From an uncultured Pelagibacteraceae bacterium (lineage in GTDB: Bacteria > Pseudomonadota > Alphaproteobacteria > Pelagibacterales > Pelagibacteraceae): a stretch of DNA of 53,076 nt. The stretch covers positions 1 through 53,076 of the forward strand of contig CACMXS010000006.1 of assembly GCA_902617715.1 (NCBI GenBank), given 5' to 3'. The notes below the pieces were generated by a model. It saw only the letters and a list, made by a program, of their open reading frames with translations. It ran no database searches and had not been told where the DNA came from. Positions 43,974 through 52,909 of this stretch are shown in pieces (the stretch's first letter is position 1; each line of letters opens with the position of its first letter). Both the position numbers and the translations under genes were made by a program.

Positions 43974-44556
43974 AACAATAATATTGCTTCTAATTTGTTT
44001 TTTTTTAACAGGATGTTTCGGTGTTTCATCCACAGGAATTTTTGGGACAGGTGTTAGTGTTGCTACTGATCCAAGATCTATAGGAACTCAAATAGATGAC
44101 TCTATTATGCAAAAAAATTTAAGTGCAAGAATTTTGTTAATTGATAAAAATTATTTTTTATCAGTCAAAACCAAAGTTATAGATGGTAGGATTTTTATCA
44201 CTGGAAAAGTTGAAGATCCTGAGGAAAAACTTAAATTAACTAAATTGGCCTGGGAAACGCAAGGTGTAAGATCAGTCAAAAATGATTTAAAGATTAAAGA
44301 AAAATTTAATATAAAACAATCTGCCAAAGATTTATTAATCACTTCTCAACTGAGATCAGCTCTAATATTTAATGATAAAATTAAAGCAACAAATTACCAA
44401 ATTGATACTTATAAAAGAAAAATATACATTTATGGTATTGCAATGAATTCAGAGGAAAAAAATCTTGTAGTTCAAGAAGCTAAAGAAATTTTAGATGTAG
44501 AAAATGTTATAGCGAGTATATTGTTAGTTGAAGATTTAAGAATTAAAAAAAATTAG
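43963..44556 (+). CDS. BON-domain outer-membrane lipoprotein (DolP-like)
   Basis: The 197-aa product has a lipoprotein signal with lipobox LTGC (Cys18) and two BON domains: about residues 45-115 (NLSARILLIDKNYFLSVKTK, IFITGKVEDPEEKLKLTKLA) and about 120-192 (DLLITSQLRSAL, IYIYGIAMNSEEKNLVVQEA). BON domains bind phospholipid surfaces, and DolP-type proteins guard outer-membrane integrity. Position after rsmI and near the PBP activator matches the gammaproteobacterial lpoA-rsmI-yraN-dolP order, minus yraN. Confidence 0.88.
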   Translation: MKSKTIILLLICFFLTGCFGVSSTGIFGTGVSVATDPRSIGTQIDDSIMQKNLSARILLIDKNYFLSVKTKVIDGRIFITGKVEDPEEKLKLTKLAWETQGVRSVKNDLKIKEKFNIKQSAKDLLITSQLRSALIFNDKIKATNYQIDTYKRKIYIYGIAMNSEEKNLVVQEAKEILDVENVIASILLVEDLRIKKN

Positions 44557-44557
44557 C

Positions 44558-46840
44558 TTATTTTTTATAATCAATCACATCTGCTGAATATGCAGCAATT
44601 GATGCTAAATTTATTATTTCTGATGTTGAAGATCTTAAAGGAGCTATTTCAATTGGTAAGCCTAAACCAATTAATAATGGTCCAATTACCTTAGCCCTAC
44701 TCATCGATTTGATCATTTTATATGAAATAGCAGCACTATGTTGACTAGGCATGATCAAAACATTTGAATTACCAACAATTTCAGAAAATGGATAAAGTTC
44801 TTTATACATTTCCTCTAAAGCTACATCTGGTTGCATTTCACCATCAAATTTAAAATCGACCTTGTCTGCTTTTAAAATATTAACAGCATCACTAAGTCTT
44901 TTTGTTCTATCAGTAGCTGGTTCTCCAAAAGTTGAGTGAGATAAGAAAGCAATTTTAGGATCAAAACCAAATAGTTTTGCAACTCTTGCAGCTGATTTTG
45001 CCATTTCAGCTAACTGTTTTGCATCTGGGTATTCTATGACAGATGTATCACAAATAAAGATTGTTTTACCTCTATTTACAACTAAATTTAATCCAAACAT
45101 TATTTCCCCAGGTCTTGGATCAACAACTTTAATTATTTTTTCAAGTGAAGATGAATATCTTCTTGTGTTCCCAGTTACCATTGCATCTGCATCCTGACAT
45201 GCCACCATGCATGATGCCCAAATAACCCTGTCGTTTCTAATTAGCCTATCACAATCCCACTCGAGCATTCCTTTTTCTCTTTGGAGTTTTTTAAACAAAT
45301 ATTTTACGTATTTTTCTCTTTTAGATTTGTCTTTTGAGTTCACAATTTCAATATCAAAATTTTCATTATAACCAATTTTTTTAATTTGATCTTTGATTAG
45401 CTCTTCTTTTCCTACTAATATGGGGATTCCTAATTCAGAGTTTTTAAATGCTATGGCAGCTTTGAGTGTTTTTTCATCTTCACCATCAGCGAAAACAACT
45501 TTCTTTTGTTTTTTCTTTATATAACTATTTACACCTTGCATGATAGTAACTGTTGGATCTAATCTTTGTTTTAATTGATCTTTATAAGTATCATAATTAT
45601 TGATTTTTTTTCTTGCCACTCCAGTATCAATGGCGGCTTTAGCTACAGCAGCAGGTATTACACTTATTAATCTTGGATCAAATGTTGATGGAATTATATA
45701 GTCTTTTCCATAGTGAGGTCTTTCACCTCCCATAGCAGCAATGACTTCATCAGGTACATCTTCTTTAGCCAATTTTGCAATTGCATGTGCAGCTGCAATT
45801 TTCATCTCCTCATTAATTGTTTTTGATCGAACATCTAATGCACCTCTAAATATATAAGGAAAACCTATCAAGTTATTTACTTGATTTGGATAATCTGACC
45901 TCCCAGTTGCTATAATTGCATCATCTCTAACTTCTTCAATTTCTTCGGGTGTAATTTCTGGGTCAGGATTTGCACAAGCGAATATAATTGGATTTTTTGC
46001 CATTTTTTTTACCATACTTTTTGTTAAAGCACCTTTTGCTGATAAACCTAAAAAAACATCTGCGTTAGCAATAGCATCATCTAAAGTTCTATCTTTTGTT
46101 TCAATTGCATGACTTGATTTCCATTGATTTAAATTATCTCGACCTCTAAAAATTACTCCTTTTCTGTCTACCATAGTGATATTTTTTTGAGGTACACCAG
46201 TTTTTTTGAACAAATTTGCACATGCCATAGCTGATGCCCCAGCACCATTGACAACTACTTTAACTTCATCAATTTTTTTTTTACTTATATCTAAAGCATT
46301 AATTAGTGCCGCAGTTGTGATAATTGCTGTACCATGTTGATCATCGTGAAAGACTGGTATATCTAATATTTCTCTTAGCTTTTCTTCAATTATAAAACAA
46401 TCTGGAGCTGCGATATCTTCAAGATTTATACCTCCAAAACTTGGTGCAAAATTTTTTATACTATTAATAATTTCATTTGGATCTGATGAATCTATTTCAA
46501 GATCAATGGAGTCTATATCTGCAAATCTTTTAAATAAAACGGCTTTTCCTTCCATAACTGGTTTTGAGGCTAAGGCACCTAAGTTACCCATTCCTAAAAT
46601 TGCTGAACCATTACTAATTACTGCAACTAAATTTCCTTTACTCGTATAATCAAATGCAGCCTCTGGATTTTCACTGATTGCTCTTACCGGAGCGGCTACA
46701 CCTGGAGAATAGGCTAAAGCAAGATCTCTTTTTGTTGTCATATTTTTAGAAGATGAAATTTCAATCTTGCCAGGTTTTTTATGACTATGAAATTCTAACG
46801 CTTCTTTATCAGTATAATGATCAACTTTTGTTTTTTTCAT
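44558..46840 (-). CDS. maeB: NADP-dependent malic enzyme with C-terminal phosphotransacetylase-like domain
   Basis: MaeB decarboxylates malate to pyruvate with NADP. The 760-aa protein has the malic enzyme region first (about residues 15-430: RDLALAYSPGVAAPVRAISE, GNLGALASKPVMEGKAVLFK, PVFHDDQHGTAIITTAALIN and the GAGASAMACANLF NADP loop). A phosphotransacetylase-like domain follows (about 440-760: VFADGEDEKTLKAA, MVTGNTRRYSSSLEKI, LIMPSQHSAAISYKM), which is regulatory and normally inactive as a transferase. Acetyl-CoA commonly inhibits such enzymes. Full length; divergent from murJ by 50 bp. Confidence 0.97.
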   Translation of the reverse strand: MKKTKVDHYTDKEALEFHSHKKPGKIEISSSKNMTTKRDLALAYSPGVAAPVRAISENPEAAFDYTSKGNLVAVISNGSAILGMGNLGALASKPVMEGKAVLFKRFADIDSIDLEIDSSDPNEIINSIKNFAPSFGGINLEDIAAPDCFIIEEKLREILDIPVFHDDQHGTAIITTAALINALDISKKKIDEVKVVVNGAGASAMACANLFKKTGVPQKNITMVDRKGVIFRGRDNLNQWKSSHAIETKDRTLDDAIANADVFLGLSAKGALTKSMVKKMAKNPIIFACANPDPEITPEEIEEVRDDAIIATGRSDYPNQVNNLIGFPYIFRGALDVRSKTINEEMKIAAAHAIAKLAKEDVPDEVIAAMGGERPHYGKDYIIPSTFDPRLISVIPAAVAKAAIDTGVARKKINNYDTYKDQLKQRLDPTVTIMQGVNSYIKKKQKKVVFADGEDEKTLKAAIAFKNSELGIPILVGKEELIKDQIKKIGYNENFDIEIVNSKDKSKREKYVKYLFKKLQREKGMLEWDCDRLIRNDRVIWASCMVACQDADAMVTGNTRRYSSSLEKIIKVVDPRPGEIMFGLNLVVNRGKTIFICDTSVIEYPDAKQLAEMAKSAARVAKLFGFDPKIAFLSHSTFGEPATDRTKRLSDAVNILKADKVDFKFDGEMQPDVALEEMYKELYPFSEIVGNSNVLIMPSQHSAAISYKMIKSMSRAKVIGPLLIGLGLPIEIAPLRSSTSEIINLASIAAYSADVIDYKK

Positions 46841-46890
46841 TTATGTTAATTAGGTGTACAAATGGGGTAAAATTAAGACTAATATGATTT

Positions 46891-48420
46891 ATGAACTTAA
46901 TTAAGTCAACAGGCACTTTTGGATTTTATACCATAATCAGCAGAATACTTGGTTATTTGAGAGATATTTTAATAGCAATATTTCTTGGCACTAGTTCGAT
47001 AGCAGATGCATTCTTTGTTGCTTTTAGAATTCCAAATACTTTTAGAAGATTATTTGCAGAGGGGACTTTTAATGCAGCATTTGTCCCGAGCTATACATCT
47101 GAATTAAGTAAAGGAAAATCAAGATCTAAGAAATTTGGAGATCAAATATTTAATTTATTATTTCTTGGTTTGCTATTTTTTATATTAATTGTGGAAATTT
47201 TTATGCCAGCATTTGTTGGCTTGATTGCTCCAGGATTTGTGGATGATGCACAAAAAATAGAACTTGCAATTAACTTAACGAGAATAATGTTCCCTTTTTT
47301 GATGTTTATATGTTTGGCTTCTTTCTTTTCAGCTATTCTAAATTCACATAATAAATTTGCTGCTGCTTCTGCAGCACCTATTATTCTAAATATAATTTTA
47401 ATTGGAATTTTACTTTTTGGTAGGTCATTAGGTGATGAAATTGTTTTTTATCTCTCATATGGAGTTTCTATAGCGGGACTTTTACAATTAATTTTTTTAT
47501 ATCAATTTGTTAAAAAATTTTACTCAGTAGAATTAAATTTCAAAATTAAAATAACTAATACTGTAAAAATATTCTTTAAAAAACTTTTACCAAGTATATT
47601 TTCATCTGGAGTAACCCAAATAAATATACTTGTTGGAACAATTATTGCCTCTTTTCAAGCTAGCGCAGTATCGTATCTTTATTATGCAGATAGAATTTAT
47701 CAAATAAATTTAGCTATTGCTGGTATTGCTATAGGAGTTGTTATTTTACCACAGCTATCAAAATATGTTCAATCCAAGAAAAAAGAGAAAATTACATTAA
47801 TACAGAACAAAGCTCTAGAATTGAGTATGTTTTTAAGTTTACCAGCTACTATAGCTTTATTAGTTGGTTCAGAAGAAATTATTTCAGCTTTATTTGGGTA
47901 TGGTTCATTTGATATGGAGTCAGTTACTAATTCAGCTAAAGCACTTTACTTTTTTTCCTTAGGCTTACCAGCTTTTGCTTTAATTAAAGTTTTTTCAAGT
48001 TTTTTCTTTGCAAATCATGATACCAAAACTCCTTTTTATATTTCATTAATTTCTGTAATTTTGAATATTTTCATAAGTGTTTATTATTTTAAAGAAATTG
48101 GTTTTATAATTATACCTATAGCAACATCTATATCATCATGGTTTAATTCAATAGTTTTGTTTATCTTTTTAAAAAAAGAAAAATTATTTAGATTTAATCA
48201 ATTTTTTTTAATCAAATTTATTAAGATTTCTATTGCATCAATAATAATGGGATTTATTTTTAGATATGTAATTTTATTTTTTGAAAATCAATTATCTTAT
48301 TCTTATGATTTAAAATTATTTTACTTGATTTTATCAGTTATATTAGGCCTTATGGCATATTTGTTATTAGCGTTTTTTATCAGAGCTTTTAATTCCAAAG
48401 ATCTTAAATTAAAGTATTGA
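46891..48420 (+). CDS. murJ: Lipid II flippase MurJ
   Basis: MurJ flips lipid II for peptidoglycan synthesis. The 509-aa polytopic protein has about 14 membrane helices and the family motifs [20 protein letters not shown], the segment [37 protein letters not shown] and, later, [20 protein letters not shown]. The ATG at 46891 is the only start giving the canonical N terminus, since an ATG at 46884 is out of frame and stops at once. It is followed 1 bp later by trpS. Confidence 0.97.
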   Translation: MNLIKSTGTFGFYTIISRILGYLRDILIAIFLGTSSIADAFFVAFRIPNTFRRLFAEGTFNAAFVPSYTSELSKGKSRSKKFGDQIFNLLFLGLLFFILIVEIFMPAFVGLIAPGFVDDAQKIELAINLTRIMFPFLMFICLASFFSAILNSHNKFAAASAAPIILNIILIGILLFGRSLGDEIVFYLSYGVSIAGLLQLIFLYQFVKKFYSVELNFKIKITNTVKIFFKKLLPSIFSSGVTQINILVGTIIASFQASAVSYLYYADRIYQINLAIAGIAIGVVILPQLSKYVQSKKKEKITLIQNKALELSMFLSLPATIALLVGSEEIISALFGYGSFDMESVTNSAKALYFFSLGLPAFALIKVFSSFFFANHDTKTPFYISLISVILNIFISVYYFKEIGFIIIPIATSISSWFNSIVLFIFLKKEKLFRFNQFFLIKFIKISIASIIMGFIFRYVILFFENQLSYSYDLKLFYLILSVILGLMAYLLLAFFIRAFNSKDLKLKY

Positions 48421-48421
48421 T

Positions 48422-49423
48422 ATGAGTAAAAAAATATTTTCAGGCGTCCAACCAACAGGTAATCTTCATCTAGGTAATTATTTAGGTGCAATCAAAAACT
48501 TTGTTGAGTTAAATGATAATAACGAAAATGAATGTATATTTTGTGTGGTTGATCTGCATGCTATAACAGTAAAACAAAATCCCAGAGAACTTAAAGATAA
48601 TATACGTGAGACGGTAGCGACTTTTATTGCTAGCGGCATTGATCCTAAAAAAAGTATTATTTTCAATCAATCAAAAGTGAAGGCCCATTCCGAGGCAGCT
48701 TGGATCCTTAGTTGTACGGCAAGAACTGGCTGGTTAAATAGAATGACTCAGTTTAAAGAAAAAGCTGGAAAGGATAAAGAAAAAGCAAGCGTTGGTTTGT
48801 ATTCATATCCAGTCTTAATGGCTGCAGATATATTACTATATGACTCAACACATGTTCCAGTAGGCGATGATCAAAAACAACATTTGGAACTTTGTAGAGA
48901 TATTGCTCAAAAATTTAATAATGATTTCAATGTAGATAATTTTTTCATAGTTCCAGAGCCTCTTATCCAAAAAGAATTTTCTAGAATAATGAGTTTAAAA
49001 GATGGCACAAAAAAAATGAGTAAGTCAGAATTATCAGATTTGAGTAGAATAAATTTAACTGATGATGCAGATCTGATAATTAATAAAATAAAAAAAGCTA
49101 AAACTGACCCATTACCTATGCCATCTAATTTAGAGGAATTAGAAAAAAGACCAGAAGCAAAAAATTTAATAGGTATACACTCAAGCTTGACAGGAATAAA
49201 TTTAGAAAAATTAATTAATGAATTTTCTGGAAAAAACTTTTCAGATTTTAAAGAAAATTTATCACAAGTTCTAGTTGACAAAATTTTACCAATATCAAAA
49301 GAAATAAAAAAATTATTAAATGATAAAACCTTTTTAGATAAGATTCTGACTGACGGTTATGAAAAAGCAGATAAAGCCGCATCTAAAAAGATAAAAAAAA
49401 TTCACGAAATTGTCGGTTTTTGA
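48422..49423 (+). CDS. trpS: Tryptophanyl-tRNA synthetase
   Basis: TrpS is a class I synthetase. The 333-aa protein has [20 protein letters not shown] with the HIGH equivalent, [27 protein letters not shown] for tryptophan and ATP binding, and the KMSKS loop as [14 protein letters not shown] (about residues 197-210). Nearly abutting murJ (1 bp gap) is the common alphaproteobacterial order murJ-trpS. Normal length. Confidence 0.98.
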   Translation: MSKKIFSGVQPTGNLHLGNYLGAIKNFVELNDNNENECIFCVVDLHAITVKQNPRELKDNIRETVATFIASGIDPKKSIIFNQSKVKAHSEAAWILSCTARTGWLNRMTQFKEKAGKDKEKASVGLYSYPVLMAADILLYDSTHVPVGDDQKQHLELCRDIAQKFNNDFNVDNFFIVPEPLIQKEFSRIMSLKDGTKKMSKSELSDLSRINLTDDADLIINKIKKAKTDPLPMPSNLEELEKRPEAKNLIGIHSSLTGINLEKLINEFSGKNFSDFKENLSQVLVDKILPISKEIKKLLNDKTFLDKILTDGYEKADKAASKKIKKIHEIVGF

Positions 49424-49472
49424 TATAATTATTTCAAGTTTAAATTTTTAAATTATTGACTATATATAAATT

Positions 49473-50012
49473 ATGTTTGTTCAGACAGAAGTTACACCTA
49501 ATCCAAATTCCTTAAAATTTTTACCTGGTAAGATTGTATCAAACTATGGATCTTTTGAGGTGACAAAAAAAGAAGAAACAAACAATGAATTAATAAGAAA
49601 TTTACTTTCTATTAATGGTGTTGAAGGTATTTTTTTAGGAAAAGATTTTATCTCAATAAATAAATACGATCATATTTTGTGGGATGACATTAAACACATA
49701 GTTATTTCCCTAATTAATGATTTTTATTCAACTGGAAAAGAGTGTGTAATCGAAAAAAATTTAAATGAAAATTTTGAAAATTTAAAAGATATAGAAAAAC
49801 AAATCGTTAAAATATTAGAGGAAAAAATCAGGCCTGCGGTTGCAAGAGATGGTGGAGATATAAAGTTTAAAGAATTTAAAGATGGTGTAGTTAAGGTTCA
49901 ATTACAGGGTAGTTGTTCCGGATGCCCTAGTTCGACAATGACGTTAAAACAAGGTGTTCAAAATTTATTATGTCATTATATACCAGAGGTCAAACAAGTC
50001 GAGGCAATTTAA
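49473..50012 (+). CDS. NifU-like (NfuA-type) iron-sulfur scaffold protein
   Basis: The 179-aa protein has the Nfu N-terminal domain (about residues 1-85: EVTPNPNSLKFLPGKIVSNY) followed by a NifU C-terminal domain (about 105-178) with the cluster-binding C-x2-C in VQLQGSCSGCPSSTMTLKQG and RPAVARDGGDIKFKEF. It carries [4Fe-4S] clusters to client proteins; MiaB, encoded 3 kb away, is a typical client of Nfu proteins. The position trpS-nifU-...-tsaB-fur-miaB is the usual alphaproteobacterial neighbourhood. Confidence 0.95.
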   Translation: MFVQTEVTPNPNSLKFLPGKIVSNYGSFEVTKKEETNNELIRNLLSINGVEGIFLGKDFISINKYDHILWDDIKHIVISLINDFYSTGKECVIEKNLNENFENLKDIEKQIVKILEEKIRPAVARDGGDIKFKEFKDGVVKVQLQGSCSGCPSSTMTLKQGVQNLLCHYIPEVKQVEAI

Positions 50013-50015
50013 AAT

Positions 50016-51089
50016 ATGTATAAAAAAAATTTCATAAAAAAAGTAAAAGTATTAAAGTATTTCGATCAAAGACAAATAGGAGCACTCCCTAGAATTTTTA
50101 TATCTTCATTGATTGTGATTTCCTTTTTTTATTCCATGCCTTTAATTATAAATTTTGCAAATGATAATAATGCTATTCAAAATAACTCTAAAGCTATTTT
50201 AGCTTATACTTTGAATAATGGATCTGGTGATAATGAGAGTGATAATAGAATATTAAATGAGAGTGATTTATTAGTTGATATTTTTAGTCTTAACGATTTA
50301 GAGACAGATACAGTAAGATTAAATGCATCTACTATTAAACAACTTTTTGAGGATACAAAATATACTCTGCAAGATGTAAGAAAGACAAAATTAGTTAAAC
50401 CGGTTGCATTGACACTTTTACCGAATGAAATAAAAATGATAGAAAGTACATCGAAGAGAAAAGAATTTTTTATTCAAATAGTTTTACCTTTAATTTTAAA
50501 AGAAAATAATAATATAAAAATAGATAGAAAAAGACTTTTTAGTATTATCAATAAAAGTAATAATTCAGATTTAGAAAAAAAATGGCTTGATAAGAAATAC
50601 AAACAATACGGAGTTCCCTCAAAAGATTTATCAATATTAAAAATTAGAATGGATGAAATACCAGTATCTCTTGCTTTAGCCCAAGCAGCTAAAGAAACAG
50701 GCTGGGGCACCTCAAGGTTTGCTCAAGAGGGTAATGCATTATTTGGACAATGGACATGGTCAGGTGAAGGCTTGAAACCAAAAGATGCTGAAAAAGATCA
50801 AGGACACAAGGTAATGAAATTTAATGTTCTACAAGCATCTGTTAGAGCTTATCAAAGAAATTTAAACACTCATTCATCATATAAAGATTTTAGGCAGGAA
50901 AGAGCCAAGTTAAGAGATAAAGGTCAACCTTTAGACAGCATTGTTCTTTCTCAATTTTTAAATAAATATGCTGAAACTGGAAATCAGTATGTTGAGGTAT
51001 TACAAAAAATTATAAAACAAAATAACCTTAAGGATTTTGATGATGCAAAATTACTACCTTCAAGTATCGAGCTTGAGAGTTTAATTTAG
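50016..51089 (+). CDS. Bax-like membrane-anchored glucosaminidase
   Basis: The 357-aa protein has one N-terminal membrane helix (about residues 29-47, FISSLIVISFFYSMPLIINF). After a linker it has a C-terminal glucosaminidase domain (about 205-340) with the catalytic Glu in LALAQAAKETGWGTSRFAQE and then GNALFGQWTWSG, KVMKFNVLQASVRAYQRNLN, as in Bax proteins. It should cut peptidoglycan glycan strands in the periplasm. It follows the Nfu gene by 3 bp and its stop shares TTAG with the convergent deacetylase gene. Confidence 0.88.
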   Translation: MYKKNFIKKVKVLKYFDQRQIGALPRIFISSLIVISFFYSMPLIINFANDNNAIQNNSKAILAYTLNNGSGDNESDNRILNESDLLVDIFSLNDLETDTVRLNASTIKQLFEDTKYTLQDVRKTKLVKPVALTLLPNEIKMIESTSKRKEFFIQIVLPLILKENNNIKIDRKRLFSIINKSNNSDLEKKWLDKKYKQYGVPSKDLSILKIRMDEIPVSLALAQAAKETGWGTSRFAQEGNALFGQWTWSGEGLKPKDAEKDQGHKVMKFNVLQASVRAYQRNLNTHSSYKDFRQERAKLRDKGQPLDSIVLSQFLNKYAETGNQYVEVLQKIIKQNNLKDFDDAKLLPSSIELESLI

Positions 51090-52147
51090 TCTTTTGCCAC
51101 AATAAATTGTGTACCAAACCAACGCCATTTACCATTGTCATTTAGTGAACAATTAATTCTACCCCTTCTTGGTAGGAAGGGTTTTTTAAAGTCTACTATA
51201 AGTTTATTCTCCTCGAATTTTAAATTTGATTTCTTCCATTCTCCTCCATCATTTGAATAGCAATTAATATTTTTAATATTTTTTTGTTCATCAAAAAATT
51301 CAACAATAAGTTTTGGAGGGTTGTCTTTCTTCTTTATTTTTTTTTCTTCTGGTTTTAGTGATCTATATTCTAGTGGATGATAGTTGATTAAAGATTTAAA
51401 TCTTTTTAGTTCTCCATATTTTTCGTTAATTGGAAATCTGGGTAATTCAAATTTATCTTTGTTTACATCTATTATTCCTGAGTGTTGACCAAAAGCGATT
51501 TCAAAATTTTTTGAAATATAATTCTTCATAAAAAGCGAGTATTCACCGAATGGATATGAAAATATTGAGGGCACGTAACCTAATTCTTTTTTAAAAATTT
51601 TTGTTGCAGTTTCAATATCTTCAATAAATTCATTTTCAGACATATCAATTAGATATTCATGGGTATGAGAATGATGACCAATAAAACCTATTTTGGATTT
51701 TTGAATTTCTTTAATTTCATCCCATGTCATATATCCATTTTTTCCAACAGGTTCTGTAGATACAAAAAGAATAAAAGGAATTTTATTCTTCTTCAAATAT
51801 GGCCATGCTTCATTATAAAATGATTTGAACCCATCATCAATTGTGATTAGAATTTTTTTTTCTTTTTTAGGTATTTTAAATTCTTTTAAAAAAATGTCTG
51901 GGTGGTAAAATTCATAACCCAGATTTTTTATTTGTTCCATTTGTTGGGAAAAAACCTCCATTCTTATATTAGTAGAAGGATATTTGTTTTCATTAAATCT
52001 ATGATACATTATAGACAAAACACCACTATCATTTGAAAAATATTTACTATTTTCTTCTTGTGAATTAGAATTGTTCGATATTAATAATTGTATAATGAGT
52101 GCACTAATAATTGACGCTGCTAAGAATAAAGTTTTTTTTATGATCAT
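51086..52147 (-). CDS. Polysaccharide deacetylase (NodB/CE4) family protein
   Basis: The 353-aa protein has an N-terminal signal or anchor (about residues 1-24), then a NodB domain (about 40-240): SGVLSIMYHRFNENKYPSTN, motif 1 ILITIDDGFKSFYNEAWPYL with the Asp pair, and motif 2 GFIGHHSHTHEYL with the metal histidines, then SIFSYPFGEYS. A C-terminal region (about 285-353) is a small beta domain with WKKSNLKFEENKLIVDF and ICSLND-like strands. Substrate is an acetylated or acylated sugar polymer, unspecified. Its first 53 bp overlap the tsaB start on the opposite strand. Confidence 0.87.
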   Translation of the reverse strand: MIIKKTLFLAASIISALIIQLLISNNSNSQEENSKYFSNDSGVLSIMYHRFNENKYPSTNIRMEVFSQQMEQIKNLGYEFYHPDIFLKEFKIPKKEKKILITIDDGFKSFYNEAWPYLKKNKIPFILFVSTEPVGKNGYMTWDEIKEIQKSKIGFIGHHSHTHEYLIDMSENEFIEDIETATKIFKKELGYVPSIFSYPFGEYSLFMKNYISKNFEIAFGQHSGIIDVNKDKFELPRFPINEKYGELKRFKSLINYHPLEYRSLKPEEKKIKKKDNPPKLIVEFFDEQKNIKNINCYSNDGGEWKKSNLKFEENKLIVDFKKPFLPRRGRINCSLNDNGKWRWFGTQFIVAKD

Positions 52148-52481
52148 TAACGGTAATAATAATTATAATATTGCTTATGAAAACAGTAAAAATAATTATG
52201 AAAAATTAGCTCTTCTTATCTCTGATTTTTTAAGATCTAAAAGTTTAGATTTGAGCGAAATTTCACAAATCTACGTTAATAGAGGTCCAGGGAGTTTTGC
52301 GGGTATTAGAAATTCCTTAGCTGTTGTTAAAGCTATGCATTTAGTGAACAAAACTGATTATTATTGTTTTAGTTTTAGTGATTTTTTAGATGAAAATGAG
52401 GTTAAATATGAGAAAATTCCAAGTCTTTGTAAAAAATTTAAAATTAAAAAAAATTTGATTAATCCTATTTATTTGAGTTAA
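52095..52481 (+). CDS. tsaB: Shortened TsaB-like protein (t6A37 synthesis partner)
   Basis: TsaB is the inactive ASKHA-fold partner of TsaD in making t6A37 of tRNA. From ATG 52095 the product is 128 aa. It keeps the first strand SALIIDAAKNKVFFMII, the signature VNRGPGSFAGIRNSLAVVKA (about residues 62-81) and a C-terminal NPIYLS like the usual P-x-YLR end. Canonical TsaB has about 220 aa, so most of the second half is missing between these parts while the frame stays open. The neighbours (fur, miaB, nfu) fit. The rimI gene that often follows is absent. The start overlaps a deacetylase gene on the other strand. Confidence 0.8.
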   Translation: MSALIIDAAKNKVFFMIINGNNNYNIAYENSKNNYEKLALLISDFLRSKSLDLSEISQIYVNRGPGSFAGIRNSLAVVKAMHLVNKTDYYCFSFSDFLDENEVKYEKIPSLCKKFKIKKNLINPIYLS

Positions 52482-52489
52482 AATTAATT

Positions 52490-52909
52490 ATGTCTGAAAC
52501 TATTGAACAAAAATGCTTATCAAAAGGAGTGAAGTTAACAGAGCAAAGAAGAATTATTGCTAAAGTCATGTCAGAGTCTTCGGATCATCCTGATGTAGAT
52601 GAGCTTTACAAAAGAGTATCTAAAATCGATCCTAAAATTAGTATAGCAACTGTTTATAGGACAGTTAAATTGTTTGAAGAAACAGGTATACTAACTAAAC
52701 ATGAATTTAAAGGTGGCAAGGCAAGATACGAGGAATTAAATGAAGGACACCATGACCATTTAATTGATGTAAAAACTGGAGAAATAATAGAGTTTGTTGA
52801 TGATGAGATTGAAAAATTACAAAAAAAAGTTGCTGAAAAATATGGGTATAAATTAGTCGATCATAAACTTGAATTATATGGTGTCAAAGTAAATTCAAAA
52901 GATGAGTAG
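52490..52909 (+). CDS. fur: Fur-family metal-responsive regulator
   Basis: The 139-aa protein has the winged helix of Fur (GVKLTEQRRIIAKVMSES, HPDVDELYKRV, ISIATVYRTVKLFEETGIL) and the dimer domain with HHDHLIDVKTGEIIEFVDDE and HKLELYGVKV. The CxxC pairs that hold structural zinc in E. coli Fur are replaced (HLIDVKTG), as is common in alphaproteobacterial Fur/Mur proteins. Whether iron or manganese is sensed cannot be told. It follows tsaB by 8 bp and overlaps miaB by 8 nt. Confidence 0.93.
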   Translation: MSETIEQKCLSKGVKLTEQRRIIAKVMSESSDHPDVDELYKRVSKIDPKISIATVYRTVKLFEETGILTKHEFKGGKARYEELNEGHHDHLIDVKTGEIIEFVDDEIEKLQKKVAEKYGYKLVDHKLELYGVKVNSKDE

